DNA from: Cenococcum geophilum 1.58
Taxonomy: Eukaryota > Ascomycota > Dothideomycetes > Gloniales > Gloniaceae
Direction: 5' to 3'
DNA length: 64,000 nucleotides
NCBI GenBank assembly: GCA_001692895.1
Contig: KV748271.1
Coordinates: 310,001 to 374,000 of the forward strand
Position 1 is the stretch's first letter; every line of letters begins with the position of its first letter. The position numbers and the translations under genes are program-made. This document shows, piece after piece, positions 12,565 through 25,559 of the stretch. The notes below the pieces were generated by a model that was not told where the DNA came from, did not search any database, and was given only the letters and a program-made list of their open reading frames with translations.

Positions 12565-13240
12565 TGTAAACCTAACGATTATATTTATAATTACTATAAT
12601 ATTACATATAATAGCTATACTAAAGGAATATTTATTAGAATATTATACCTAAGTAGTTTTTAGTATATAAATATGCCAAAACAACTATTTTCTGACTCTA
12701 GTTTTGGCAAGGCTATATACGGTTATACTTAGTATAGTAAGCTGGTCTATATTGATTACTAGCTTTTATATAAACGCATCTATTTAAACAGCAACCTAAT
12801 TAGTAATTACATCCCTATAGTCTGTCTAGCTTACTATTCCACTCCTTAACGTTATATTAGAATATTTATAGATTATATAAAATAAATAAAAAGGGATAGA
12901 GATATTAGGAAATAAGGGCTATATTAAATATACCTCTAATAAGGCCGAGAACTTAACTAGCTCCTCTATAGATCCCTATAGCTAAGCTTAGTGCTATAAA
13001 CTCCATAGCCGTTTAACGTTTTAAAGTTTTACCTCAAACTCTTTTACTAGATCTTTATTTGTTATCTTTAGATAATATAATTTAAGAATTAATTAACGTA
13101 TAACCTATACTATGTTTCTAGAATCCTAGCTTATAGTGCCTAATATAAGTATATTACTAATAGAGTACAGAGCATAAATAACCCCCGCGGGTTGTACTAT
13201 ATTATTACTATTAGGAGTTAGGTACGTGGTCATCACGTGC

Positions 13241-13280
13241 CACCACGGCACTAGCGTGGTGAGGAGCCTTAAAGCTCCTC
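13241..13280. other. Two adjoining perfect hairpins
   Basis: CACCACG (13241-13247) pairs with CGTGGTG (13255-13261). Immediately after, GAGGAGC (13261-13267) pairs with GCTCCTC (13274-13280). The two seven-base stems share one base and sit in a GC-rich island, with CACGTG at 13234 just upstream. Perfect pairing in DNA otherwise heavily mutated is unusual. No gene or terminal repeat is attached to it. Confidence 0.6.
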
Positions 13281-13289
13281 CACCCCCTT

Positions 13290-13896
13290 TCCTTCTTAGG
13301 AACAATAAGCTTTATAACTAATATCACTATATCTACTCGAGTAGCATTAGTAATTTCCCCTATATCACTAATACTAATTAGTAGTTAAACACATAGTCAA
13401 CTATAGAACAGCTAGGGTTTTAATAAAAGAGACAATCTTATATAGGGGTGCTATATGCGCTTATATGGAATAGATCCCGGCAATACTATGCTCCCTTAGA
13501 CTTGCGGAAAACTAGTAATAGAAGTTTCACTAAGTACTAGGAGATACTAAGTTATATCTATTACGCAGAACAACTACGTTTACGAAGATTTAGTCGAGTA
13601 CTTTAGGTCAGAAGTTTCACTAAACCTAGAGTCCTAAGTTAACGTCCAAAACGCGTTAAATAACATCCTTAACTCTCTACTATAATCCTAGCAGCTCTAC
13701 CACGTTAAAATTACGTTAATAACGCGCTCTCTGGCCCTCCTACTTATCTGCGGCAGTTGCTAACACGTCCTTATCTTATAACAAATTTTAGCTCTACTAG
13801 AATCTTAAAGTTCTACTAGCACGTTATTCCTATATTCTTAACACTACTATAACCCTAACGGCTCTACACGTCAAATAACTTTCACTATCTACTATT
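13290..13896. other. Leader upstream of gag relic, no LTR found
   Basis: No open frame. Two copies of 'agaagtttcacta' (about 13521 and 13609) are the only repeats seen. If the downstream gag belongs to an LTR element, its 5' LTR should lie here, but no matching second copy exists in the window. Confidence 0.35.
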
Positions 13897-15480
13897 ATGG
13901 CGTTAACCTACCTAAAGAAGTACGAGGGAGATATTAATCCGGAGACATGGAATAAAGCCATTAACCCTATAAACGCCAAGCAGCAGGACCTAAACGGATT
14001 CTTATTATACCGTATAGTATAATACGAAGACAGCAAATATAATAATACTATACTATAGTATTGTATAAAGGAGGACTTTATTAGATAGATAAAGGAAATA
14101 TAGACTTCTCTAAATAGGGATATTGTATAGGAATTCTATAACTTCTTTTAGGAATATAGAGTATTTATCCCTATAGATAGGGGACTTATTAGATATAATA
14201 TTTAAGAGCATATTATTAAAGTAAAAGAAGAATATAAATAGACTCTATAAGAGGTTAAGCACTAATTATACACTATAAAGAAGCTTAACATATAATAGAA
14301 TCTAAGTAATATACTACTAGAGATATATTCTAATTCCACTACTCTAGGCATAAGTTCTAATATTCTACATCCATCGCCTCCACCTATATCTTTAGTTCCC
14401 TAGTATCCACTAAGTTAACCTACAACTTTAACTACTGCCCTCAACCTAAGCAAGCGCAAGAGCCCCTTGCTTTACAATTTAACAACCTTTAAACTCTATT
14501 ATAGTAAGATTAAGTACCACGCCCTATTCCATTAAGCTCTATATCCCTACTATAACCTCTAATATAATCTTAAAGTGGCCCAGCGCCACTTAGAGGTATT
14601 TTAAAGTTGCTTACGGAGCTTATAAAGCTCTATTTGGACTAGAAGAAGAAGTTTAGCAGGGAACTGTATAACATCCTTAATTTAAAGCTATATATCTTCT
14701 ATAACTATTACTAGAAGGTTAGACTAGAACCTAACCAATATTATAACACCTATTCTATTATACTTAAAGGCCGTGCCAGTACCTTCTATTATAATTATTT
14801 GGCAGGAAAAGGATATAATTTTAACCATATAATATATAAGTTAAGATACTACTTTAAAATAGAAGAGAATAAGTAATAGTATATATTGAAATAGAGGGAG
14901 ATTACCTTTCTAAGAATTATTACTACAAACCCAGGTACTTCTTGACTCGATTATCTTTAAAAGCTCTTTAATTAACTTTAGACAATTTAGTATAGTTTAT
15001 CCAAATTATAGTAAGAGGACTTTAGCCTACGCGATTAAGTTATTAGCGTATACTAAGGTATTAAAGAATATAACCTTACTCTTTTTAATCTTGCTAATAC
15101 TTATAAAGGAGTATATGCTTAATTAAGATCCTCTATTAGCACCGCTCTACGCTTTTAAGAAGTATAGTAATTTAACGCCTAACTCTAACCTACCTTAATT
15201 AACCCGGCCGACCAATATAATTATAACTAGACTAATTAAATATATAGTGGCCGTGGTAGGGGATAGAGTAAAGGGTACGATTAATAATAACTATAAGGTA
15301 ATCGTAGAGGTCCTTATAGAGGTTTGTTTCAAAATAATTTCTAGAAGTAGTGCTACGTTTATAAGAAGCTAAATTACTAGTTAACTAGGCACCCTCTTAA
15401 TAGACGAAAAGAGGTATATAATAAGTTTTACTAGAGTATAAGAAACGTAATACGTAGGGGTAGGACTAGCTACCTATATC
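13897..15480 (+). pseudogene. gag: Retrotransposon Gag with zinc knuckle, degraded
   Basis: Begins at ATG 13897 (MALTYLKKYEGDIN). It reads as fungal retrotransposon Gag in one frame to about 14550 and in another from about 14600, implying a frameshift. The capsid-like part contains KGRASTFYYNYLAGKGYNF, then EITFLRIITTNPGTS. A basic RGRGRG segment leads to a zinc knuckle at 15351-15402 (CYVYKKLNY...TRH, original pattern probably CxxCxxxxCxxxxH with two Cys lost to Tyr). Gln codons have become TAG/TAA. Gag packages element RNA. No protease, RT or integrase follows; a LINE fragment abuts it, so the element is truncated. Confidence 0.75.
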
Positions 15481-15559
15481 CTATAGGTCTGCTTAGCCCG
15501 CGCCTAGAAAGAACCTCTCTACTAGTATTTTAATTTTTCCCTTATTATTGTTTATATAC

Positions 15560-17118
15560 TAGTCCTATTCTCTCTAGCGGAGTATAGGTAGATAGGGGTT
15601 ACCTGGCGTCTCTTTAGCGGCTTACCTACTCTACTTTAATATGTGCTAAAGTCCCTAATTATATAGTTAGGAAGCTATATAACTAAATAGCTAATAGTAA
15701 GGTTTATATACCTACTTATTTAGGCCCTTACCCTAGTTTACGCTTATAGCGATACGACTCTTAGGGTGGACTAGACCCCTTACGCCTGGGTAACTCCTAT
15801 TTACTCCTTAAGTATATCTTACTAGTATACCATCCTATCGAACGGTTCTATCTGTTAACGTACCGATACGCGTATCTGTTCTCTTAAGCCATATAGTAGT
15901 CTCTCTAGCTAGGATGTAATCCTGCCTACCTATTAGGTGCACTAGGGGTTAAAGCCTAGCTAAGGGGTAAGGTCCTTAGAGCTAGTAGTAGCTACTATAC
16001 ACTACGCCCTATAGGAGGCTAGTAGTAATATAGGGGCGCGATACCCTATATATACGACTAGTTCCTATTTCGCGTTACCTATAAAAGTCTCCTTATAATA
16101 GGCCAACCGTATCTTATAGGAGGGGGCTATAGACTAGGTCCTATGCTAGGTAACCTACTCCCTCCTCTTTTACTAACTAAGCTTATATCCCTCCCTTTTA
16201 TAAGCTAGCCTATATCTCTAACTATTAAGACCTTATCTAACTGGCCTATGTTTCCCCTATAGCCTCCCCTATATATATAAGCATATACAATACTTATACA
16301 TTAGGTTGCGTACACTACGCCTATTGAGACCCTCCTATAAGTCACCTATAGGTTAACCGTAGGTCAAACGCTATAGGGCCGTTAAAGCTGGCCTGTGTTT
16401 CCGCTACCTAGAGCTTTACCCGTGTTTCCACTTCGTTGAACCGTCTGGTCGCTGTCGCGTCGCCGTTATATCGCTGTTGTGTCGCTATCGCGTTACTATC
16501 TCTATCTAGGTTGCGCGTACTACGCCTATTAAGACCCTTTTCTAAGTCTCCTCGGTACTAGATAGGCTCTCGTAGAGGGGCCTTAACAAGTTCTCTAGGT
16601 AGGGCCTTAACAAGTTCTTTATAGTAGCCTTAGGGCCTTAACAAGTTTCGTATAAGGTATCTATAAGGGGTTAACCTTAATAAGTTCTTATAAAAAGAGG
16701 ATCCCTATACCCTTATCGTATTCCCTTTGCAATCTTAGAGCTAGTGTAAGCCTAAGGATGTCCTATTATACGCCTAGGACGCGTTTACATTAACTAGCTA
16801 GATAAGGCTAGTTTTAGGCCTAGCTATAAGCTAGGTAGTTATATATTAGGTGGTTTTTATATCCTAGTTTCCCTTAATAGGCCTCCCTAAATAGTAAGAT
16901 AAGAGCTCTAAGTAGAGGTAGTAAGGCTCCTAGTATTGCTAAGGGTAATATATACGTCGCGAGCTTAATACCATAGAGTCGCCACAATAGCGCGCTGCAC
17001 GCGCTGCGACGGCTCTCTACCATTGCCTCTGCACTTGGCCATTAGGAGGAACGGATTCCAGGTAATATTTCCACCTACGGTGACGTAGACGCGTATAGTA
17101 GGGCTTTGTGGGCAAAAT
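15560..17118 (-). mobile_element. LINE 5' fragment, minus strand
   Basis: The reverse complement matches 62253-63800 over nearly its full length: same order of short repeats, same 'gcctattaagaccct' modules, same CGACAG-rich patch, same 'ttgcccacaaagccctact' 5' end (17118 here, 62253 there). The right-hand copy runs into a LINE reverse transcriptase at the window end, so this fragment is a 5' piece of the same family. It lacks the RT here. Loss of the 3' part is unusual, since LINE insertions are typically 5'-truncated; a later deletion or insertion next to the gag relic is likely. Confidence 0.7.
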
Positions 17119-17119
17119 A

Positions 17120-17860
17120 AGAATATATAAAGAGATTATAATTTATAAGGAAATATTAGTATAACTATAAAGAAAGCATAGCCTTAAAAAAAATATAAAT
17201 AATTTCTTTAGGTAAGATAAAGGAGAAACGATATAGTTTCTTAAAGAATTTAATATAAAGGATATTAATCCTCTAAGAATTTACCTATACTATATAAATA
17301 ATCTTTAAAAATACTAAAAGATACCTTTACTTTTTAGTCCTTCTAAAACCTACTCTTATACTCTCTTAGTCTCTAAGAATTTCTTTAATATATCTTAGCT
17401 ATATTAAGAAAGAGACTATACTTTACCTCTTTAAGTAGAGATTACTATTTAAAGGTTGAATTTATTTAATTTTAACTTAAATATTAAGACTACTAAAGAT
17501 TTTATTTTAGTATAGTAAGGTCTTTAGAAAACCTTCTTAGAACTTATATAATATCTATCTTAGTCTAATATTTAGTACCTTAACTAACCTTAAATATTAA
17601 CCTTAATTTTCTAATTAAATACCTTAGAATCTTTACTACTACTCTAAGAAAGCCACTACCTATTTAGGGAAATTACTATAAATAAAACACTACTAAAGTT
17701 CTTAAATAAGGATATTCTACAGCTATATAGAATTATTAGTGATACTAATAATATTTTTTAATTATTTTGTAATTAGTACTACTCTTTAATTATAAAAATA
17801 AAAGGTATTCTAATTCCATTAAAATATTAGGCTTAATTATACTATAGTATAGTAAAAAAG
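17120..17860 (-). pseudogene. Possible pogo/Tc1-like DDE transposase relic
   Basis: Extremely AT-rich. One minus-strand frame stays readable with only TAG/TAA stops and has the order expected of a pogo-type DDE core: a KVFNQKIK stretch, then LRYQILDQDRYYISS (compare the family block around LILDGHGSH), then PYYTKIKSLVVLIFK (compare the PPHTTHLLQPLDVGIFxPL block). Many positions need several transitions, and one or two transversions, to match, so the family call is tentative. It lies between two LINE pieces. The alternative is unrelated low-complexity coding sequence. Confidence 0.35.
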
Positions 17861-18019
17861 TCTTATAAAGTCTTAAAAAAGGGTTATTTAAAGTAAAAGG
17901 TATTAATATATCTATTTTATTTTAAAGTCTTAATTATATTTACTAATTATACTTTATTTTATAAATTATTATTATTACTTCTATTTACCGCCTATTTTAG
18001 TCCCTTTTAGGTCTATATA

Positions 18020-20570
18020 GGCTACTACCTTTTATAAAAAAAACCCTATAAGGGGGAAAACCCTAAATATTTCCTTTTCGCTAGTCTTACGCGTTCTGCC
18101 TTCGTCTAGCTAGCCTATTTCTATATCTATTTATATATCTACCTTATATACTATACTTCCTAGGTATATTAGAAGATTAAGGGGGTTTATAGGAGGGTCT
18201 AGTGACGTACCAGCGTACTATTTATAGCTAGGTAAGTATCTAGTCCCTAAGGGGTTAAAAGGGGATATAGCCTTCTATGTCCTCTTATTAGATCTTATAT
18301 ATAGTTTAGAACTACTAAAGGACTCCTTAATTTATAAGCTATTTTACTACTATATATAGGCCTCTATTTATAGAGAGTATATAGGTAATATTATTTATAC
18401 TTATATTAGTAAATAGTTAGTTTTTTACTAAGTAGTAGCTATAGAAAAGTAGTATATAATAGTGTAGTATTTAGTATATAGATACTTAATAGCTATATAT
18501 TTAGGCCTATAATCTCTATCTATAGTAGGAAGGTGGCTATAGATTTTACCTTTATTATTCCTTTATATAAAAAGAGTATTAGTATTATCTATAGGGTATT
18601 CTAAGTAGCTGCGTCTTATATCTTTACTACCTCTTTTTAGTGTCGTTTCTATTTAAGATCTACCTATTTTATATTAAATATAGTAGATTTCTATCTATAT
18701 TAGTAACTCCCTATCTCCTATTACTATAGCGGTATTCTATTAGTATAGCGCTAGGCCTCTACCTAATACGCTAGAAATTCCTATATTTTATTTTCTCTCT
18801 CTATTACCTATAGGTAAAGGGCTTCCTAGCTAGTATATTTAGGTGCGATACTCCTTTAGGAGGCCGTCCCTCCTTATATACATTTAGTATTTAGCGTATA
18901 TTTTTCTCTACTAGATAGCCCTATACTATAACTGCTTTTTATATAATAATTATATTAATATATAAGTCTAGTAGGGGAACAGCTATTTTATATTCTAGTA
19001 TAGCGCGTAGTATCCTTTTATAGGCTCCTATAGTTCTATATAAATACTAGTTTTATAGTTTTACTTTATAGCTCTAGATATTTACTATTAAAACTAGATC
19101 GCTACTAGCCTACCTTTTCTTTATAAAGTAGATAAGCTAGTACTTATCTAGTATAAACCTAGTATTGTATTATTTTACCTATATAATATATATATTATAT
19201 ATCTAGTTTAGTCTAGTATAGTTATATACTACTATATTACCCTATATAATTAGGTTTATATTATTTGTAAATCCTAATACTATTATATTTTAGTTACTAT
19301 TAAATATTTTTAGGAGTTTAGATATAAAAAATAGTAATAGGATTAGTAATAGGGGTAACCCCTATAGGATACCTATAGGTATTAGTATTAAGACGCTCTT
19401 ATAGCCCTTAATTCCTATTTTAGTAATATATTCTATTAAAAAGGCTTAGGTAAACTTAATTATCTAGTTAGATAGACTCTTCTTTTTTAGGATTTATAAA
19501 AGTCTTTTATATAATATATTATTAAAGGCTCTACTTAGGTCTAGATTTAGTATAGATATAGTATAGCTTAAATAAGCTTACTATACTATTTACATACTAG
19601 ATATAGTTAAAGAGAGGACTAAGAGGAGTAACCGTTTCTTTTTTACACCTATTTATATCTATAGTAGCAGCTTATATACCTCTACTGCGTCTTATATATA
19701 CTCTATGACTATCTTTTCTAGAAGTTCTCCTAGGGTATTTTCTAAGGCAATTAGTTAGTAGCTCCCTAAAAAGGAGTAGTCTTTTTTCTTAGCCTTTTAT
19801 AGGTAAGTAGTTATATAATAAAGTTTAATATACCTACTTATCTAGGGCTCTACTCTAGTTTTTTAGTAGCTTTCCCTTATTTAGGCCTAAAAGCCTAAGG
19901 CTTTCTATAAGTAGTTAGCTGCTACTACTAATAATATAGAGAATTTTACTAGTTCTTTTAGGTATCTTATAATAAGTTATTAGCCTAAGTATTAGTCCGC
20001 CCCTTAGTAGTCTATATAAGAGTCTCCTTTTGGAGTTAGTACGCCTTTATATAGCTTAGGAGCCTTCTATAGCTATCTCTTTTTATTATTTCTATTAATA
20101 TAGATATAAGCTACTATTTCTAGAGGTTATAACTTCTATTTTACACGCCTACTAGCGTAATCTTATAAGGGCGTTATTGCTATATCCTATAATATAGAAG
20201 CCTTAGGTACTTTCTATAGTTAAGGCCTAGCTAAAACCTCTCCTACCTAAGTAACTCCTATTTACTCCTTAAGTATACCTTACTAATATACTACTCTAGT
20301 AAATAGTCCTATCTATTAGTATACTAATATATATATCTATTCTTTTAAGCCGTATAGTAGTCTCTTTAGCTAGTATATAATCCTACTTACTAGGTGCGCT
20401 AGGAGTTAGAATCTAGCTAAGGGTTAAAGTCTCTAAAGCTAGTAGTAACTATTATATATTATATTTTATAGGAGACTAGTAGTAGTATAGGGGTATAATA
20501 TCCTATAATACTACTAGTTTCTATTTTATATTATCTATAAAAGTCTCCTTATTATTATAAAGTGGTAGTA
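18020..20570 (-). mobile_element. LINE (Tad1-like non-LTR retrotransposon), degraded
   Basis: Minus-strand reverse transcriptase. The block GIPQGSPLSPILFLF is recognisable at 19351-19374 as GIL*GLPLLLILLLF. The catalytic FADD box near 19261-19275 now reads FTNN, the G-to-A result expected of RIP. Upstream (19380-19500) the KFT.AFL...TGI-type approach is present. Toward 18540-18620 an LYKGIIKVKS...IEIIGLN C-terminal block follows. The 5' portion (20240-20560) is homologous to 15780-16100 and to 63290-63570. Such elements copy themselves through RNA by target-primed reverse transcription. Inactive here: many stops and a lost catalytic centre. Confidence 0.75.
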
Positions 20571-20767
20571 GAGAAATTTAAAGGTGAAAAGGGTAAGTTT
20601 TGGTGTAATTTTGCAAATGTCGGGAAACTAGTGTCTAGGCACTGTAAGTACTATATTATAACTACTAAGAGAGGAGTTAGAAGTAACCCGTTAGATTATT
20701 AAGGCATAGTTTAGGATAGAACCAGTGGAGCTATATAATAAGGAATAGTAACTAAGATTATATAATC

Positions 20768-20815
20768 AGCTCTATAAGCTCTATAAGCTCTATAAGCTCT
20801 ATAAGCTCTATAAGT
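20768..20815. repeat. 9-bp CTCTATAAG microsatellite, 5 units
   Basis: AGCTCTATA repeated five times without interruption, immediately left of a putative degraded LTR. Confidence 0.85.
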
Positions 20816-20817
20816 AA

Positions 20818-21107
20818 TGTCTTATATACTTTATATACCTTACGTACCTTCTTAGAGGATTTCTTAGGAGTATAGTTGTGTATTTAAAGGACTATAGTCC
20901 CTACTTAGATAGTTCCTTCCTTATAGTAAAATTTAGAATATAATTAGAGATAATATATTAGGCAACCTTCTCTACTAGTTATAATTATTTACTTATTATA
21001 TCTATACCTATATACCTAGCCTATTAACGAGCCTACCGTAGTATTTACTACAAGGTTCCATTATATATTTACTAGTAAGGTTATAGTAGAAGATAATAAG
21101 TTAATAC
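20818..21107 (+). repeat. Putative 5' LTR of the old Gypsy-2
   Basis: A 290-bp segment with TG...CA-type ends (TGTCTTATA ... TTAATACA) precedes the point where Gypsy-1 interrupts the sequence. Its position fits the missing 5' LTR of Gypsy-2, whose gag resumes at 27127 and 33233. There is no 3' copy to prove it because Gypsy-2 is truncated at 44463. Confidence 0.3.
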
Positions 21108-21159
21108 AATGCTATCTAAAGTAGTAGTTACAACGCTATTAATAGAAGTAACAATAAGT

Positions 21160-21560
21160 TAATATAAGGGCGCGAAGAGACTTTGGGGAAGATTTAAAGG
21201 AACAATATAAATTCTATCTAAATCTAAGGGTATATAGCTCTTGCTATAAATAAGACGTTGCGTAAAGAAGAGAAAGAAATAACGAGAGAATTATATAATT
21301 AAATAGTCAGGGGCTTGGTGGTCGATGCGTGCGTACGTACGCACGCGGTCTTCGACGGACTTTAGTAGAATTTAATTAATCTAGTAGAACTTGGCAGAAG
21401 TTAATTAAACTAGCAGAATTCGGCAGAATTTGGTTAAAGCGTCGGTTTTACTAAAATGTTTATTTAGCAGAATTTGGCAGAATTTAATTAAGTTAGCGGA
21501 ATTTATCTATTAAGTGTTTTACTAAGACATTCTTACTATAACTAGGCTAGTCCCATTATA
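21160..21560 (-). repeat. Gypsy-1 3' LTR
   Basis: About 400 bp, matching 26745-27126. On the minus strand it begins TATAATGGGAC, versus TGTAACGGGAC in the other copy, so the terminal TG has been lost by G-to-A change. It holds a perfect 20-bp palindrome of alternating GCGT/ACGC steps at 21327-21346. Confidence 0.85.
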
Positions 21561-21563
21561 CTA

Positions 21564-21580
21564 CCCCCCCCCCCCCTTTA
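21564..21580 (-). other. Polypurine tract of Gypsy-1
   Basis: On the minus strand TAAAG followed by 13 G's, directly before the 3' LTR. This is the site expected to prime plus-strand DNA synthesis. It fixes the element's orientation. Confidence 0.75.
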
Positions 21581-21699
21581 GCCGGAGGCTTAAATAATTT
21601 AATATCTTAAGCATTTTAGTTTCACCGTGTTACGAGTATTATAATTTATTTTAAGTTCTTTTCAATTTTAAACTTCCTACTATCATTTTTCGTGTATTT

Positions 21700-24600
21700 A
21701 TATTGGGTAGTAGTTATTTACCTTTATATCGTGTCTATCTAGCTAGAGCAGGCCGTAAAGGATGGTCTTTATGGAATTCTTTTACTAGGGAAGGCGCGTT
21801 AGCCTTAACTTGCTCATAAGGCTCCTAGGTTCGTATTTTATATCCTTCCTACTTAATAAGAAGTTTAAATTGTTTAGATCGTGTCTTCTATTATATATTA
21901 TTAATTAAGTTAATAAAGTAAGAACTGTTACCGTTGTTAACAATTATAGGAGGCGGTAGCGGCACTTCGCGAGTTATAGGATTATCTTTTAAGGTTATAA
22001 TAAGCTTATATAGAACGTCGGGTATATTTTTATTTTAGTTAGCAGTTTAAGCTTATAGGCGTACGGGCTTAGTTTCTTCTTAATTCGGTACGGGCATACA
22101 AACTTCTAGTTAAGTTTCTTTAAGAGTCATTAAGTCTTTATATTTTATATATTTAGGTAAGCTATATTACCTTCCTTAAAGTCCTATACGGGGGCACGTC
22201 CTTTATTTATATGCCATTCCTATACTATTTAAGCGTACGTTAATTCGCTTTGTAGTAGTTCCGTTAAGTACTTTATTTAATTAGCGAAGTTATATACGTT
22301 AATTAACTAAATCCGTTTAATTATGGGTCCTATTGTATCAATTTTAGGTTATAGTTTAAATCTAAGTTAAGGGTCTTATCCGTAGATCGCGTAGAATAGC
22401 GTCACGCCTATTAATACGTTTATTATATTATTCGTAGTAAACTTAGCTAAAGGCGGCTATTTTTCCCAGTTGTCTTATAGGTAGAAGTAGTACATTTATA
22501 GGTATTATTCTATAATCGCGGTTGTAATTTTAGTTTAACTATCTATCTCTAGATAAAATGTAGTTAAAAGTTATATTTAAATACTTAATTATTTATATAG
22601 AGCTTACTAGAAGTCTAAAATAAACTGGCTTCTATAGTTAGATATTATTAAGTTAGAAAGTCCGTATAGCTTAAAGACGTACTTAATAAAACATTTAGCT
22701 ACTAATATTGCATTAATTAAGTCTATAGGAATTATATATTGCATTTTTATAAGGTAGTTAACAACTACTATAATATTTATAAACCTATTACTACTAGGTA
22801 AGTCGACTATAAAGTTAATTAAGATGTCGCGCTATCTTTATATTGGAATTGGTAGCGGTTAGAGTACTCCTTACTTCTTTACGTAAGAGGTTTTTCTACG
22901 TACGCATATTCTATATACTCGAACATATTTTTATATATAGTTGTGCATTATAGGACAGTAATATACTTGTTAAATAATCTTATAGGTCTTTATACGGCTA
23001 GGATACCCTACTATAGAGGAGTTGTGTATAAAGTTAAGTATCTTAAATTATAAAGGTTTAGAATTTGGAACTACTATCTTCTATTAATAATACAGTTAAT
23101 CGTCTTAAATTTCGCATTTAGCGAATATAATATCCTTATACTATTATTTTCCTATTTAAATCGCTTTTATTATATCTATTATCCATATATTATTCTTATA
23201 TTTATATTCTATTAGCTTATTAATTTCTATTTCCTATTTATTAACTTCTAATTTATTTCTATTAAGTTCCACATCTAGGAATATAGGACGTAGTTTTTTA
23301 AAGCGTTTAGGAGGCAATAAGATCTATAATTAATTTGTAATCCGTTCGTCTATAGCGTTTATAGGTAAGTCCTATAATTATTGTATTAATATATTAGGCT
23401 TCTAATTAAGCTTACCTAGTTAGTACGTAATCTTAAAGTCGAATCGTAAGAGGTATTTAGCCCAACAAATTTAGTGCTACGTTAATTGCTTTATAGTTAT
23501 AAAGTACTATAGGTTCTTATAGTCCGTTAACACGCGTATTAGGAATAATAATCCTTTAAGCTTAGGACGCCATTATTTAAAATATCTAACAATTACGAGT
23601 AGTTCCTTATTTTATATCTCGTAGTTTAATTTAGTAGGGGCAAGTTTCTAGGAGAGAAAGGCTACAAGATATAGTTCGCTGTTCTTATTATATTGTAATA
23701 ATACTCCCCCTAGCGTATAATTGGACGAGTCTGTCTTAATAATATATTTAAGGTTAGGGTTAAAGTAGGTAAGAATTAGAGCAGTTATAAAGCGATATTT
23801 TAAGTTATTAAAAGCTCGTTCGCATCTAGCGGTCCATTTAAATTTTATATTCTTTCTTATTAGGTTTACTAACGGCTAAGCAGTTTCTAAGAAGTGGTTA
23901 ATAAATTAATAATAGAAATTTGCGAATCTTATACGTTACTAGGGCTTTCCTAGTTTATAATTACGGCAACTTTCTTAGGGTCTATTTTAATTCTGTTGCG
24001 GGATATAATTAAGCCTAAGTATATAACCTTAGACGCGTGGAACTTATATTTCTTAATATCGCATTATAGGCCTCTATCTTATAAGCGTTTAAGGACTATT
24101 CTAACGTATTTCTAATATTTAGAAAGTAAGGATAAGTAGATTAAGATATTATTAATATACGCGGTAATAAATATATTAACGAATTTATAAAGCGTATTAT
24201 TAACATATTGCTAAAATATACTGGGACCGTTCTTTACGCTAAATGGCATTACTAGGTATTTAAAGAGTCTCTATTATATACGAAAAGCGGTATACTTCTT
24301 ATCTCCTTTATATATACGGATTTTATTAAAGGCGGCAACTATATTAAGCTTCGTAAAGTACCGTACCTTTACTAAATAGTTAAGCGTCTCTTAAATTAGG
24401 GGAATTAGATATTAGTTTTAAATTATAATTACGTTTAGAGCTTAATAATTAATATAGAATCTTAAGCCTTCTTCTAGCTTTTTAATAAATAGTACAGGTA
24501 AGGCAAATAGAGATTAACTAAGGCGAATAAATCCTTTTTCTAAATACTCGTTAAGGTATTATCGCATTATAAGCAATTTATCTTATAATATACCATATAG

Positions 24601-25520
24601 CGGACCGAACTTTAGTGTTATACTAGGCTTAAGTTCTATTTTAAAATCGTGCTTATCTTAGTACGGGGCTAGTTAGTATATAAATTGTTTTTCAAACCTG
24701 TACATTAAATTATAGTACTCTTTAGGTATAAGAGGTTAAGGATTAATATATTATTTCGGTTCTAGTACCTTCTTAATATCTTCTATAGTTATAGTAAAGA
24801 TTTTATAGTCTTATCTTTTTACTAATAAGATAAAGGGCGCGGCCTATATTATACGAATTTAAAGAGGTTTTAATGTAAAATCTTCGTATTCTTTACCGTG
24901 ATCGGCGGTTATAGCTTTAATATTTTGGGTTAAGGCTTATAGTAAGGGTAATTCGTATTATATTGAATTCGAATAGTCGTATACGTATTTATAGGGCAAA
25001 TGGTTTTTTAAGTAATGGCTTTAATAGTAGGTTATATGGAACCTTAGTATTTCTTTAACCCAGCTAATTAAAGGGTTATATTACTTTAGCTACCTATATC
25101 TAAGTATTATCTTATATTACTTTAGGGGTGTAATAAATAGGGAGACGTGTTTAAGGTATTTGCCTATTTGTATTTTTACTAGGGCGTAGTACGTTATTTT
25201 ACTATATATTAAGGGTTTACTATTAAAGCCTTATAGACCTTAGGGCTTATTAAGTTTCTTTAATTTTAGGCGTTAAGTTTTTATATAGTTTATATTAACG
25301 AAGCCTATACTAGTAGCTCCGCTATCTATTAGGATTTATACCTCCTTCTATTTTCTAAGTATTGAAATTTTACTAAGTATATTAAGGAAGTTATACCGTA
25401 TATTAGCGCTAGAAGAGCCTAAATACTTATACTCTTCTACTTTTTATCCTAAGGCGCGACTTAGCCTTAGGACAATTTATTCTCCAAGTTAACTAAAGGC
25501 AAGATACTTTATAGCGACCG
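21700..25520 (-). pseudogene. pol: Gypsy-1 pol: protease, RT, RNase H, integrase
   Basis: Minus-strand landmarks, right to left: RT active-site YIDD box at about 24145-24175 now reads AYINNILIY, both Asp mutated to Asn. RNase H at about 23775-23585 retains TDSSNYTLGGVLLQYNK and NYEI.NKELL. The integrase core at about 22850-22350 shows ATS.LTL.STYLVV (family: DFIVDLP), then FIKYVFKLYGLSN-like and LIISDYRSQF-like segments. In-frame TAG/TAA replace Gln and Trp throughout. The tail (22300-21700) is too degraded to decide whether a chromodomain was present. Reverse transcriptase and integrase would have copied and inserted the element; both are dead. Confidence 0.75.
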
Positions 25521-25559
25521 AATATAATTTATAGAGCGGGTATAATTTAAGGAATAAGT

